Position numbers and translations under genes: made by a program
The notes under the pieces: generated by a model
Told to the model about the DNA's origin: nothing
The model's input: the letters and a program-made list of their open reading frames with translations, nothing else
Databases searched by the model: none
Source: Tindallia californiensis
Lineage (GTDB): Bacteria; Bacillota; Clostridia; Peptostreptococcales; Tindalliaceae
Assembly (NCBI RefSeq): GCF_900107405.1
Contig: NZ_FNPV01000011.1
Span: forward strand, 1 to 64,000
Length of the DNA: 64,000 nucleotides
Direction of reading: 5' to 3'
Shown: piece after piece, positions 52,477 through 60,262 of the stretch
Position numbering within the stretch: position 1 is the stretch's first letter
Layout of the letters: each line of letters opens with the position of its first letter

Positions 52477-53535
52477 ATGTCTAAGAAAGAAATATTGAAT
52501 CGTTTGCTTAATGATGTAAACGATAAGTATGACAAAAGACCAGGCTCTTTTATCTATGACGCATTGGCTCCAGCTGCCGAACAGTTTAACGTTAAAAGGA
52601 ATAAAATTGAATCAGTAGAAGAGAAACTAAATATTGAGAACCTATCTGGTGAGGAATTGGAACAGCGTGTTAAACAGCGTTCTGGTATTCGAAGAAGATT
52701 AGCAACGCATGCCATTGGCAAGGTTACTGTTACTGGAACTGGCACCATTCATGAAGGGGACCTTTTCGAAACAGAAAACGGAATCCAATTTGAATCAGTT
52801 GAAACGGTTGAAATTGTTGATTCCGGAGAAGTGAATATTCAATCGACTATAACAGGGGAACAGGGAGAAGTGCCAGCGGAGTCGATCACTCTTTTCCCAG
52901 TGACACTTTCAGGTTTTACAAATGTAATTAATACAGAGCCGACATACGACGGTTTTGAAAAAGAAAGTGATGATGATTTGCTCGAAAGGTACTATGAAGC
53001 AATCCGCAGGCCTGCCACCAGTGGGAATAGAGCACACTATGCTGTGTGGGCTAAAGAGATCGAAGGTGTTGGAGATGTAAAAGTATTTCCGCTTTGGGAT
53101 GGAGACAACACAGTTAAAGTGCTAATCATTGATATGAACCGCCATCCTGCATCTACTGAGCTGGTTGAAACAGTCCAGGAACACCTTGATCCGGGAATTC
53201 AGGGATTGGGGGATGGAACGGCACCTATTGGTGCATTTGTGACCGTAGAGAGTGCAAAAGCCCTTGAGATTAATATTGTTGTTGATGTGATTTTATCAGA
53301 AGGATCAACATTGGCTGAAGCCGAGCAGCGCGCAATTGAAAGTCTTGAATCATATCTTTTTGATATAGCTTTTAAAGAATTATTTGTAAGCTATGCAAGG
53401 CTGGGGGCTTCTATACTTAAAACTGATGGAATTTCCGATTACTCGGATTTAACCGTTAATGGTGGAACTGTAAACGTGGACATTGACCCGGAAGAGGTCG
53501 CGATACTTGGGACGGTGACGCTCAATGAGCTATAG
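52477..53535 (+). CDS. Baseplate J-like protein (XkdT)
   Basis: 352 residues: LNDVNDKYDKRPGSFIYDALAPAAEQF, LEQRVKQRSGIRRRLATHAIG, ESDDDLLERYYEAIRRPATSGNRAHYAVWAKEIEGVGDVKVFPLW (in pieces) are classic gpJ features. It forms the baseplate wedge that triggers sheath contraction. Confidence 0.92.
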   Translation: MSKKEILNRLLNDVNDKYDKRPGSFIYDALAPAAEQFNVKRNKIESVEEKLNIENLSGEELEQRVKQRSGIRRRLATHAIGKVTVTGTGTIHEGDLFETENGIQFESVETVEIVDSGEVNIQSTITGEQGEVPAESITLFPVTLSGFTNVINTEPTYDGFEKESDDDLLERYYEAIRRPATSGNRAHYAVWAKEIEGVGDVKVFPLWDGDNTVKVLIIDMNRHPASTELVETVQEHLDPGIQGLGDGTAPIGAFVTVESAKALEINIVVDVILSEGSTLAEAEQRAIESLESYLFDIAFKELFVSYARLGASILKTDGISDYSDLTVNGGTVNVDIDPEEVAILGTVTLNEL

Positions 53536-54064
53536 AGATGAGATGGTTAATCGGTTGCAGAAATTTCAGCGAAAATCAGAAGTATTTGCTCAAATCTTTA
53601 ATGCCTACGCTAATCAGTTTGAATCAACAGATGCAGGAATAGAAGACTTAAGGCTCCAAATGTCGATCGATACAGCGACTTGGGGCCTTGCTGTTTACGA
53701 AAACGAACTTGAAATACCGGTGGATAATTCTAAACCACTGGATGAGCGTCGCAGTGTTATCAAATCTAAAATGAGAGGGACAGGCCAGGTAGATGCTGCT
53801 TTAATCAAATTGGTCGCTGACAGCTACACTAATGGAGATGTGGAAGTGGCTTTTGACGGTAGTATAAACATTACATTTACCAGTGTAATTGGCTTGCCTC
53901 CTAACATAGATGATGCAATGAACGCTATAGATGAGATAGCACCGGCACACTTAGCTGTGTTATATACGTACATATATAACACATATCAAGATTTGTCAAC
54001 ATACACCCATCAGCAGATGGAAGTGTACACTTATGAAGAATTAAGATCTTCCGAGTTGGATTAA
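53525..54064 (+). CDS. Baseplate/tail protein (XkdU/YmfQ, DUF2313)
   Basis: 179 residues: VNRLQKFQRKSEVFAQIFNAYANQFESTDAGIEDLRLQMSIDTATWGLAVYENEL, DERRSVIKSKMRGTGQV and a C-terminal HLAVLYTYIYNTYQDL. Overlaps xkdT by 11 bp. Confidence 0.87.
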   Translation: MSYRDEMVNRLQKFQRKSEVFAQIFNAYANQFESTDAGIEDLRLQMSIDTATWGLAVYENELEIPVDNSKPLDERRSVIKSKMRGTGQVDAALIKLVADSYTNGDVEVAFDGSINITFTSVIGLPPNIDDAMNAIDEIAPAHLAVLYTYIYNTYQDLSTYTHQQMEVYTYEELRSSELD

Positions 54065-54080
54065 AGGGGAGTGAAAACCA

Positions 54081-54455
54081 TTGGAAAACACACCAAATTA
54101 TGTATTTAAGAAGCCTGAACCACATGAGAATTATAACGTATCACATCAAAATGATAATATGGATTTGATCGACGAAGCGTTAACCCCTTCTGCGGATCCA
54201 GATGAAGCACCTACCGGATTAGGACCAGGAAAGTTGTATCAGTGGATAGGATGGATTACCAATAGAATAAAAGCTATTACTGGGAAGTCTAATTGGTGGG
54301 ATGCTCCAAGCAAAACAATGGAGCAATTAAAGAATGACCATATGACGCATAAGACAGAAGAAATGCCACACCGATTTGTAGATGGAGGAACAACATATAC
54401 TTATGGTTGGCGAGTGGAAAACGGAGATTTACAGTTTATTTATGAGGAGGTATAA
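54081..54455 (+). CDS. Tail fibre-associated hypothetical protein
   Basis: 124 residues from TTG 54081 after AAAGGGGAGTG. NYVFKKPEPHENYNVSHQNDNMDLIDEAL is typical of N-termini of Clostridia tail-fibre components; GKLYQWIGWITNRIKAITGKSNWWDAPSKTMEQL follows. Probably fibre attachment. Confidence 0.65.
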   Translation: MENTPNYVFKKPEPHENYNVSHQNDNMDLIDEALTPSADPDEAPTGLGPGKLYQWIGWITNRIKAITGKSNWWDAPSKTMEQLKNDHMTHKTEEMPHRFVDGGTTYTYGWRVENGDLQFIYEEV

Positions 54456-54457
54456 GA

Positions 54458-54910
54458 ATGGCGAATGTTATTGAGATAGCAACGAAAGCATTGCAGGAGT
54501 CTATTAAGTCGGCTACTGATACGCTTACAAGTCGATTAACATCTTCAAGGGCAAGTAATTTGGACAACCTTGATACAACTATTTCCAGTAGAAGTTCTCA
54601 TTCAGCACAGGACGTAGCGAATTTGGTGAGTGGGGGAGGGATTAAGAGTGTGCAGAGAGGAAGAAGTGATTTAACAGCAAGTCCTGGTGGGGGCCATATT
54701 GCTTCAACAAATATAACTATTTCACGTGTTAATTTATCTAAGTCTTATGTAAATATACCGTGGAGTCAATCTTCTCATGACTTTGGTCGTTGGGCTGGGA
54801 CGGTAACCCCCTTCCTTTCGAGTTCAACTAATCTTCGAGTTGTAGTTTACGGGATAGCGGATGAGGACATATTAAAAGGTTATCCATGGGAAGTAATCGA
54901 ATTTGAGTAA
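54458..54910 (+). CDS. Small tail fibre-like protein
   Basis: 150 residues: SSRASNLDNLDTTISSRSSH resembles fibre repeats, then SGGGIKSVQRGRSDL and a beta-rich end NLRVVVYGIADEDILKGYPWEVIEFE. Likely the receptor-binding fibre or tip, though short. GAGGAGGTATAAGA upstream. Confidence 0.6.
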   Translation: MANVIEIATKALQESIKSATDTLTSRLTSSRASNLDNLDTTISSRSSHSAQDVANLVSGGGIKSVQRGRSDLTASPGGGHIASTNITISRVNLSKSYVNIPWSQSSHDFGRWAGTVTPFLSSSTNLRVVVYGIADEDILKGYPWEVIEFE

Positions 54911-54924
54911 AAGGAGGTTTATCA

Positions 54925-55236
54925 ATGAAATTTTACGCACAATTAGATAAAAATAATAAAGTAGTCGGCATTTCTCAGCTTAAAGGAGCAGTAAGCGAAC
55001 CTCATATGATAGAAATAAGTGAAGAAGATTATGGTGAAGGAGTTGTATTGGGAAGGCTTTATGAAAACGGAGAGTTTATCGAAGCTCCTCCCGAGCCAGA
55101 ACCAGAGCCTACTTATGAAGAAGAGAAAGCGCGTTATTTAAGTCTTATTAAAGATGCTCAGACTTTAGGAGAAGATGAAGAAGTAGAAAGATTACAGCAA
55201 GAGTGGAAAGATTTGAAGATAGGGAAGGGTTGGTAG
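54925..55236 (+). CDS. Tail accessory protein (XkdW-like)
   Basis: 103 residues: FYAQLDKNNKVVGISQLKGAV, GEGVVLGRLYENGEFIEAPPEPEPEP, and a helical end. Often found after fibre genes, maybe in fibre assembly. AAAGGAGGTTTATCA upstream. Confidence 0.7.
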   Translation: MKFYAQLDKNNKVVGISQLKGAVSEPHMIEISEEDYGEGVVLGRLYENGEFIEAPPEPEPEPTYEEEKARYLSLIKDAQTLGEDEEVERLQQEWKDLKIGKGW

Positions 55237-55262
55237 GACACATAAGGAACATTATATGTCAT

Positions 55263-55303
55263 AAAGTAATTGCCATAGACATTACTTTCACCTTTGATAT
55301 AAT
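55263..55303 (+). promoter_or_regulatory. Operator-promoter of a moron gene
   Basis: AAAGTAAT (55263-55270) and ATTACTTT (55281-55288) form an 8-bp inverted repeat overlapping TAGACA (55276-55281), which is 16 bp from a perfect TATAAT (55298-55303). A self-contained promoter within the late region. Confidence 0.65.
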
Positions 55304-55351
55304 CATCTCAAAGACTTTTTCATTTAATTAAATAGAATCGGAGGGATGCTT

Positions 55352-55711
55352 GTGGAAAGAGATATGGATTTAGTGAGAAAAGTATTGATTGAGGTTGAGA
55401 AAGAAGATTCCTGCACAGGAATACAAGAACTTAAAGTAGACGGCTATTCACGAGAACAGATAAGTTATCACATCATGATACTTGATCAAGCAGGTTTGAT
55501 TAAAGCTAAAGACTTCTCAAATCACAATGGATCAGATTGGAAAGCTATGCATCTTACTTGGCAGGGTCATGAATTTTTAGAAGCCGCAAAAGATGATGAA
55601 GTATGGCAAAAGGCAAAAGATACCATAAAGAAAAAAGGCGGCCAGATAGCTTTTAGCGTGTTAAAATTACTTCTTATAAAAATAATGGAAGCAAAGTATT
55701 TGAACCAATAA
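55352..55711 (+). CDS. DUF2513 family protein
   Basis: 119 residues from GTG 55352, 6 nt after GGAGGG. MDLVRKVLIEVEKEDSC, YSREQISYHIMILDQAGLIKAKDFSN and HLTWQGHEFLEAAKDDEVW are the winged-helix-like DUF2513 pattern; a hydrophobic/basic tail follows. Own promoter and terminator: a moron, probably expressed in the lysogen. Function unknown. Confidence 0.82.
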   Translation: MERDMDLVRKVLIEVEKEDSCTGIQELKVDGYSREQISYHIMILDQAGLIKAKDFSNHNGSDWKAMHLTWQGHEFLEAAKDDEVWQKAKDTIKKKGGQIAFSVLKLLLIKIMEAKYLNQ

Positions 55712-55735
55712 TTAAAATGAGAAACATCTATATTT

Positions 55736-55762
55736 GAGGTCCCTCCAGGGGGGCCTCTTTTA
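55736..55762 (+). terminator. Rho-independent terminator behind the DUF2513 gene
   Basis: GAGGtCCC-tcca-GGGggg-CCTC followed by TTTT, 25 bp after the stop. Confidence 0.8.
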
Positions 55763-55789
55763 ATGAAGAGAATTCCAGGAGGTGACAGG

Positions 55790-56149
55790 GTGGAACGTAG
55801 CACTCAAGAAAATTGGTATAACAACAAAGAACTATTTGAACAGATGCAAGAGCTTAGAAAGGATTTCATCGATACAAAAATAGCGATTAAGGAATTCAAC
55901 ACTAAATTTGAGCGATATAACGGACTCTGGGAACGGATAAGCAAGCTGGAAGGTCAACCATGCCAGCAAAAGGATGAAATTAATCATCTTCACAAACTGG
56001 CAAAGGGCATTCTGACAGAGTGGAATGATTTTAAAAGCCAAAGATCAACAAAAGAAAAACTTGGAGATGATTTAATTAAGTGGTCTGGATGGATTATAGG
56101 AGCCATCGGAGGAATTATTGGCACCTTATCACTATTGGGGGTGTTTTGA
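55790..56149 (+). CDS. XhlA-like lysis-associated membrane protein
   Basis: 119 residues from GTG 55790 after AGGAGGTGACAG. Long coiled coil (NKELFEQMQELRKDFIDTKIAIKEF) and one C-terminal helix (SGWIIGAIGGIIGTLSLLGVF), the XhlA architecture. It may assist lysis. A longer frame from 55763 lacks a ribosome site. Confidence 0.75.
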   Translation: MERSTQENWYNNKELFEQMQELRKDFIDTKIAIKEFNTKFERYNGLWERISKLEGQPCQQKDEINHLHKLAKGILTEWNDFKSQRSTKEKLGDDLIKWSGWIIGAIGGIIGTLSLLGVF

Positions 56150-56213
56150 TATGCCATGAGCAGCTTGATGTCAGCAGAATGGAAAACCTTCGGGATATGG
56201 AGGTGTGAGCGAT

Positions 56214-56597
56214 ATGGATGATATTGTATCTCTTGTTATTCCTTTTATTGCTATGATCTTTTTTATTGGAATGACAGAAAACATTGTTGAGGAACTTGAA
56301 AACCTTTTTAATCGAAAAATTCATGAGGCAGTTGGATACTTCCTTGTTCTGGTTTTGGCATTCGCTATTTCCATGCTTGGAGACTATCGATTCTTTGAAT
56401 ATTTGGATGTGACGTTTCAGTATGATTGGATGGATTGGATGATGTCAGCATTTGTCATAGCGGCCGGATCCGGCTTTCTGGAAAAGAAATTCGATATCAT
56501 AAACACCATTCCGTCAGTGATTAGTGGAGTACGTATAAACAGAAGCAAGAAAAAGGATGATCACCATAACAAAGATGATTCGTTGCCGCCAATTTAG
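56214..56597 (+). CDS. Small membrane protein of the lysis region
   Basis: 127 residues from ATG 56214 after GGAGGTGTGAGCG. Three hydrophobic helices (LVIPFIAMIFFIGM, YFLVLVLAFAISML, MMSAFVIAAGSGFL) and a charged His/Lys/Asp tail. Possibly a second holin or antiholin; no family assigned. Confidence 0.6.
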   Translation: MDDIVSLVIPFIAMIFFIGMTENIVEELENLFNRKIHEAVGYFLVLVLAFAISMLGDYRFFEYLDVTFQYDWMDWMMSAFVIAAGSGFLEKKFDIINTIPSVISGVRINRSKKKDDHHNKDDSLPPI

Positions 56598-56612
56598 AGA
56601 GGGGTGGAACAA

Positions 56613-57305
56613 TTGGAAAAATCAGGAATAGGGTTAGTTGAATTCGCTGAAAGGCAGTTAGGAAATCCATACTGGTGGGGAACTTTCGGGCAGATAGCGA
56701 CTGAAAATCTACTGCAGCGATTAGCAAGACAGTATCCAGCACACTATCCAGCTTCCAGGATGTCGAGATATCGTCAGGGATTTGGAAAAAGAGTTTTTGA
56801 CTGCAACGGCATGGTAAAGGGTTATCTTTGGACTTTACCGGGAGGTCAGCTACAGTATGATGCTACTACAGACTGGAATGCAAATGGCACTCTTAAGAGG
56901 TGCGCTGAGAAAGGTCCGATCAACACTATACCAGATGAGCCTGGGGTTCTCGTGTTTTTCCCTGGGCACGTTGGTGTTTATGAAGGAAATGGAAATGTTA
57001 TTGAGGCGCGTGGTTTTAATCATGGAGTTGTGAGGCGGCCACTCAGCGCAGGGCGTTGGCATAGCTGGGGAAAGCATCCGCACATTGACTATAGCATAGA
57101 AGGGATGATAGAGCATATGAAATCTAAATATTTCAAAGACATAAAACAACAATGGCAGGCGGATCATGTCGACCCGCTCAAGGAAAAGGGAATCATAAGC
57201 GGTAGAACGGAAACAACCTTTGATCCTGATGCTCCGATCACCAGAGCAGAATGCGCTGTTTTGATTAAGAAAACAATCGACTATCTTGAAAGGGGTGGAA
57301 GATAG
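56613..57305 (+). CDS. Endolysin, NlpC/P60-like with C-terminal SLH domain
   Basis: 230 residues from TTG 56613, 8 nt after AGAGGGG (GTG 56604 possible). Catalytic Cys in KRVFDCNGMVKGYLW and His in FFPGHVGVYEGNG, with an EARGFNHGVVRRPL third region, as in NlpC/P60 endopeptidases. Residues about 180-225 (ADHVDPLKEKGIISGRTETT, PDAPITRAECAVLIKK) form one S-layer homology domain. It overlaps the holin by one base. Confidence 0.88.
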   Translation: MEKSGIGLVEFAERQLGNPYWWGTFGQIATENLLQRLARQYPAHYPASRMSRYRQGFGKRVFDCNGMVKGYLWTLPGGQLQYDATTDWNANGTLKRCAEKGPINTIPDEPGVLVFFPGHVGVYEGNGNVIEARGFNHGVVRRPLSAGRWHSWGKHPHIDYSIEGMIEHMKSKYFKDIKQQWQADHVDPLKEKGIISGRTETTFDPDAPITRAECAVLIKKTIDYLERGGR

Positions 57306-57682
57306 TGATTGAAACAATATATACTGCAATCGTAGGCCATGTGATTGAGATATTCTTTTTATTGCTTGCATTGGTAGGAATCTACGCAGGTAAACATATT
57401 TTGACAGCCAAGGGAGTTATAAAAACCAAGCTTAGCCCAGAACAATTTCTGATAGTTAAAGGCATTGCAGAATCCGTCGTGCTTTTCGTGCAACAAAAAT
57501 TCAGGCAAAAACAACCGTCGGAAAAGCTGGATCTTGCCGTTGAACACGCAGTGAGTATTTTAAGGGAGAACGGTATAAACGTAGACGAAAACGTTCTTCA
57601 TGTTATGATCGAATCCAATCTGAAACGCCTTAAAAAAGAATTCGGGGATGCATGGAAAATTGAAGCCGAGGATGAACCTTAA
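57305..57682 (+). CDS. Holin, LL-H family
   Basis: 125 residues from GTG 57305. One N-terminal helix (VIEIFFLLLALVGIYAG) and a soluble amphipathic part KLSPEQFLIVKGIAESVVLFVQQKF, NGINVDENVLHVMIESNLKRLKKEFG, the LLH pattern. Releases the endolysin. Last phage gene. Confidence 0.85.
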   Translation: MIETIYTAIVGHVIEIFFLLLALVGIYAGKHILTAKGVIKTKLSPEQFLIVKGIAESVVLFVQQKFRQKQPSEKLDLAVEHAVSILRENGINVDENVLHVMIESNLKRLKKEFGDAWKIEAEDEP

Positions 57683-57855
57683 AACATCCAGGGCGGGCTC
57701 GTGGGTCTTTTTTATTTAAATCTTTTGTGTTATTATATATTTTGCATTGAAGGCTATTTTGTTAAATTGTATAATTGCAAAAATAAACCTATATATAATG
57801 AAGGAAAAAAGTTTATTGTGAATGGCTAAAAAAGCACATGCATTTAATTAAAAAG

Positions 57856-57874
57856 CTAACACATAACTAACAAA
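57856..57874 (+). repeat. Right-end integrase arm repeats
   Basis: CTAACA at 57856 and 57867, 11 bp apart, the second within TAACTAACAAA, an exact 11-bp match to 21053-21063. They mirror the left arm sites. Confidence 0.55.
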
Positions 57875-57906
57875 GGAATCTATGTACATTGATATTGCAG
57901 GGTTGG

Positions 57907-57925
57907 CAATTATCGAAAAGATAAT
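57907..57925 (+). other. attR
   Basis: CAATTATCGAAAAGATAAT, 18/19 identical to attL. To its right lies the displaced host sequence that originally followed rpsI. Confidence 0.85.
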
Positions 57926-57934
57926 GATGATTCA

Positions 57935-57965
57935 AAAAAACAGCCCACTTATCGGGCTGTTTTTT
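57935..57965. terminator. Original rpsI terminator, bidirectional with cobO
   Basis: 12-bp perfect stem AAAAAACAGCCC / GGGCTGTTTTTT with a 7-nt loop. It has T-runs on both strands, so serves both the rightward transcript and cobO. Confidence 0.9.
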
Positions 57966-57979
57966 CAAAAATAAATTCT

Positions 57980-58498
57980 TTAATTTTCAATACCTTTACG
58001 AGCTTTTACACCTTGTTGATAATAGTGTTTTACTTCTTTCATTTCTGTTACCAAATCAGCAACCTCTAATAACTCGGCAGGAGCATACCGACCGGTTATA
58101 ATCAGTTCTGTTGAAGCTGGTTTGGCAGCAATAAGATCAAGCACCTTATCTATAGAGACAAGCTTATAATACAGAGCAACATTAAGTTCGTCTAAAACCA
58201 CGACATCGTATGTTTTGTTGCGAATTATTTCTCGTGCTGTGTCTAATCCTTTTTTTGCAATGAGAACATCTTCTTCTGTTGGATCGTTTTTAATGAAGCA
58301 ATCGCGACCATATTGTTCAATGGTGATACCTTCTAATAAAGAAGGGGCTTTCATTTCGCTGTAAGCCATTCCTTTGATAAACTGTCCGACATATACTTTT
58401 TTGCCACTGCATACGGCTCTCAAAGAAAGACCCAGAGCTGCTGTGGTTTTGCCTTTTCCATTGCCAGTATAAACTTGAACATATCCTTTCTCAGGCAT
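57980..58498 (-). CDS. cobO: Cob(I)yrinic acid a,c-diamide adenosyltransferase
   Basis: 172 residues from ATG 58498, 8 nt after AAGGAG. P-loop GNGKGKTTAALGLSLRA, VGQFIKGM, DVVVLDELNVAL and ELIITGRYAP are the CobO/BtuR marks. It adds the adenosyl group to cobalamin precursors from ATP. It stands alone here, with no other cobalamin gene nearby. Confidence 0.95.
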   Translation of the reverse strand: MPEKGYVQVYTGNGKGKTTAALGLSLRAVCSGKKVYVGQFIKGMAYSEMKAPSLLEGITIEQYGRDCFIKNDPTEEDVLIAKKGLDTAREIIRNKTYDVVVLDELNVALYYKLVSIDKVLDLIAAKPASTELIITGRYAPAELLEVADLVTEMKEVKHYYQQGVKARKGIEN

Positions 58499-58631
58499 AG
58501 TGTTCACTCCTTATATGATAAATTCTACTTCATGGATATCATTATAGTAGAATCATCAGAGAAATGCAAAAATGAACAGCATCAAGCTGATAGCAAGACA
58601 GATGAATTACCAGGTAGAAAGGGGATCTTTT

Positions 58632-59249
58632 GTGGAATATACGGGAGAACGAGTAATACCGGAGTATATGAGCCCTAAGAATGGAATGTTAAGGGAACAT
58701 ATAGCAAGATACCTGTTTGCTTCAAAATATTGTTTTGGTCAAATACTTGATTTAGGCTGTGGCGTAGGCTATGGTACAGAAATATTACTTGATTCAGATG
58801 ATGAGAATAAAATTGAGCATATCACAGGGGTAGATATTGATTTAGATAGTATTCAATATGCCAAGGATATGTACGGTTATCTGAAGAGCACATTTCAAGT
58901 TGGCGATGCAAGAGAAACCAGCTGTATCCAAATGCTTAAAAAATACGATCACATCATTTGTTATGAAATGATTGAACATTTGAGGGAAGACACCCAAGTG
59001 ATAGAAAATATTTCTAAAATGCTAAAACCTCAAGGAAAACTTTTTATTTCAACACCTTTTGGTCAAGGAAAAGGAAAACCGTGTTCTTCTCCTTATCATG
59101 TTCATCAATACCTTGAATCAGAGTTTAGGGAGCTACTGGAATCATTCTTTAATATAGATATGTATTACCAAAGAGATGAAACAATTGAAAAACCAGTAGC
59201 AGGGAAAAAGTATTATTTAATGATAGCTGTTTGCGAACATAAAGGCTAG
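58632..59249 (+). CDS. Class I SAM-dependent methyltransferase
   Basis: 205 residues from GTG 58632 (EYTGERVIPEYM start, usual for the family), 6 nt after AAAGGGGA. Motif I ILDLGCGVGYGTE, acidic GVDIDLDSIQYA, motif HIICYEMIEHL and a post-motif KPQGKLFISTPFG. Substrate unknown. A longer frame to 58572 overlaps the cobO upstream region. Confidence 0.88.
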   Translation: MEYTGERVIPEYMSPKNGMLREHIARYLFASKYCFGQILDLGCGVGYGTEILLDSDDENKIEHITGVDIDLDSIQYAKDMYGYLKSTFQVGDARETSCIQMLKKYDHIICYEMIEHLREDTQVIENISKMLKPQGKLFISTPFGQGKGKPCSSPYHVHQYLESEFRELLESFFNIDMYYQRDETIEKPVAGKKYYLMIAVCEHKG

Positions 59250-59316
59250 TAAAGCATTCGCGTTACGTTTTTGAAGCATAGAAATAGCCATTTTAATAAG
59301 GAGGTAAACAGAACCA

Positions 59317-60153
59317 ATGACATTATTTCAAGCTATTGTGCTGGGGATTGTCCAAGGGATTACAGAATTTTTACCAGTAAGCAGCTCAGGACATCTGGCG
59401 CTAACGCAGTTTTTCTTAGGAGTACCGGAAGATCGGGTGTTTTTTTTAACGGTAATGCTACATATAGGCACCTTGTTCTCTGTACTAGTGGTATACTGGA
59501 CAGATTTAATTAATATTCTTATTGCCTTTTTTCAAATGTGTGCCGATGTTATTAAAGGAAAAGGATTAGGATTAGAGAAAGAATACCATCGATTAGCTTT
59601 TTTGATTATTGTAGGAACGATTCCTACGGGTATTATGGGCTTGTTATTTAGAGATATATTTTCTAATATATATACATCACAAAGAGTAATAGGAATAGCG
59701 TTGATTATTACTGGAACCCTTTTATGGACGTCTGAAAGATCGCAAAAGTTTATGAGTAATAAAAAAGAACTTCCGGAAATGACCTGGAAAAATGCGGTTG
59801 CCGTGGGCATTTTTCAAGGTTTTGCTATAACGCCGGGAATGTCTAGGTCTGGTGCGACTATTTCTGGTGCACTATTTCAAGGAATTAATAAACATACCGC
59901 AACTCGGTACTCTTTTCTTCTCTCTTTTCCTATTATTGCTTTAGCGACTATGTTGGAGGTAATAGAAGCAATAGAAGTAGGTACTGGCGATATCGGTCTA
60001 TCGATGCTGATGGTTGGGATTATAACATCCTTTCTTGCAGGTGTATTCGCCATAAGGACGCTCATTCGTATGATTGCTCAAGGAAAGCTATATTATTTTT
60101 CATTTTACACATGGGCTCTTGGGAGTGGATCACTAATTCTTTCTTTTTTGTAA
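59317..60153 (+). CDS. uppP: Undecaprenyl-diphosphatase (BacA/UppP)
   Basis: 278 residues, eight or so helices. Active-site motifs GITEFLPVSSSGHL (residues 14-27) and PGMSRSGATISGALF. It recycles C55-PP in cell wall synthesis and gives bacitracin tolerance. AAGGAGGTAAACAGAACCA precedes ATG. Confidence 0.95.
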   Translation: MTLFQAIVLGIVQGITEFLPVSSSGHLALTQFFLGVPEDRVFFLTVMLHIGTLFSVLVVYWTDLINILIAFFQMCADVIKGKGLGLEKEYHRLAFLIIVGTIPTGIMGLLFRDIFSNIYTSQRVIGIALIITGTLLWTSERSQKFMSNKKELPEMTWKNAVAVGIFQGFAITPGMSRSGATISGALFQGINKHTATRYSFLLSFPIIALATMLEVIEAIEVGTGDIGLSMLMVGIITSFLAGVFAIRTLIRMIAQGKLYYFSFYTWALGSGSLILSFL

Positions 60154-60162
60154 AATTGAATA

Positions 60163-60191
60163 TTGACACATATTCGTCAGCATGATAGTAT
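60163..60191 (+). promoter_or_regulatory. carAB promoter
   Basis: TTGACA, 17-bp spacer, TAGTAT, in the 258-bp gap between uppP and carA. Confidence 0.8.
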
Positions 60192-60230
60192 ATTTCGAAG
60201 ATATAAAAACAAAAGAAATACCTTTAAATT

Positions 60231-60244
60231 GATCCTGCGAGGTC
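60231..60244 (+). promoter_or_regulatory. PyrR-binding site in the carAB leader
   Basis: GATCCTGCGAGGTC matches the PyrR RNA-binding consensus ARUCCNGNGAGGYU. Near the transcript start, followed by a terminator hairpin, which is the pyrimidine attenuation layout of Firmicutes. Confidence 0.85.
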
Positions 60245-60262
60245 AGAAAGGGAGTGAATGAT

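Larger units (their letters stand above)
20931..57925. mobile_element. Temperate prophage, about 37 kb, HK97-type head with contractile Xkd-type tail
   Basis: Bounded by an 18/19-bp direct repeat, with a tyrosine integrase just inside the left end and the holin at the right end. Order: integrase, accessory/defence genes, S24 repressor (leftward); then cro-like, early, replication, late regulator, antirepressor, recombinase, HNH-terminase, portal, protease, capsid, connectors, sheath, tube, chaperone, tape measure, baseplate, fibre, endolysin, holin (rightward). All structural modules are present without frame damage, so the phage may be inducible. Head-tail organisation matches myoviruses related to PBSX-type tails. 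Confidence 0.95.
57683..57934. other. Right phage end, non-coding
   Basis: AT-rich; no supported ORF. It holds the right arm repeats (57856-57874) and attR. A GGGCGGGCTCGTGGGTC segment before TTTTTTATTT (about 57690-57716) may end the late transcript but the stem is poor. Confidence 0.5.

Noticed and set aside
57840-57980. tRNA gene as the phage attachment site
   Set aside because: No tRNA cloverleaf at either end; the repeated core maps to the rpsI 3' end.
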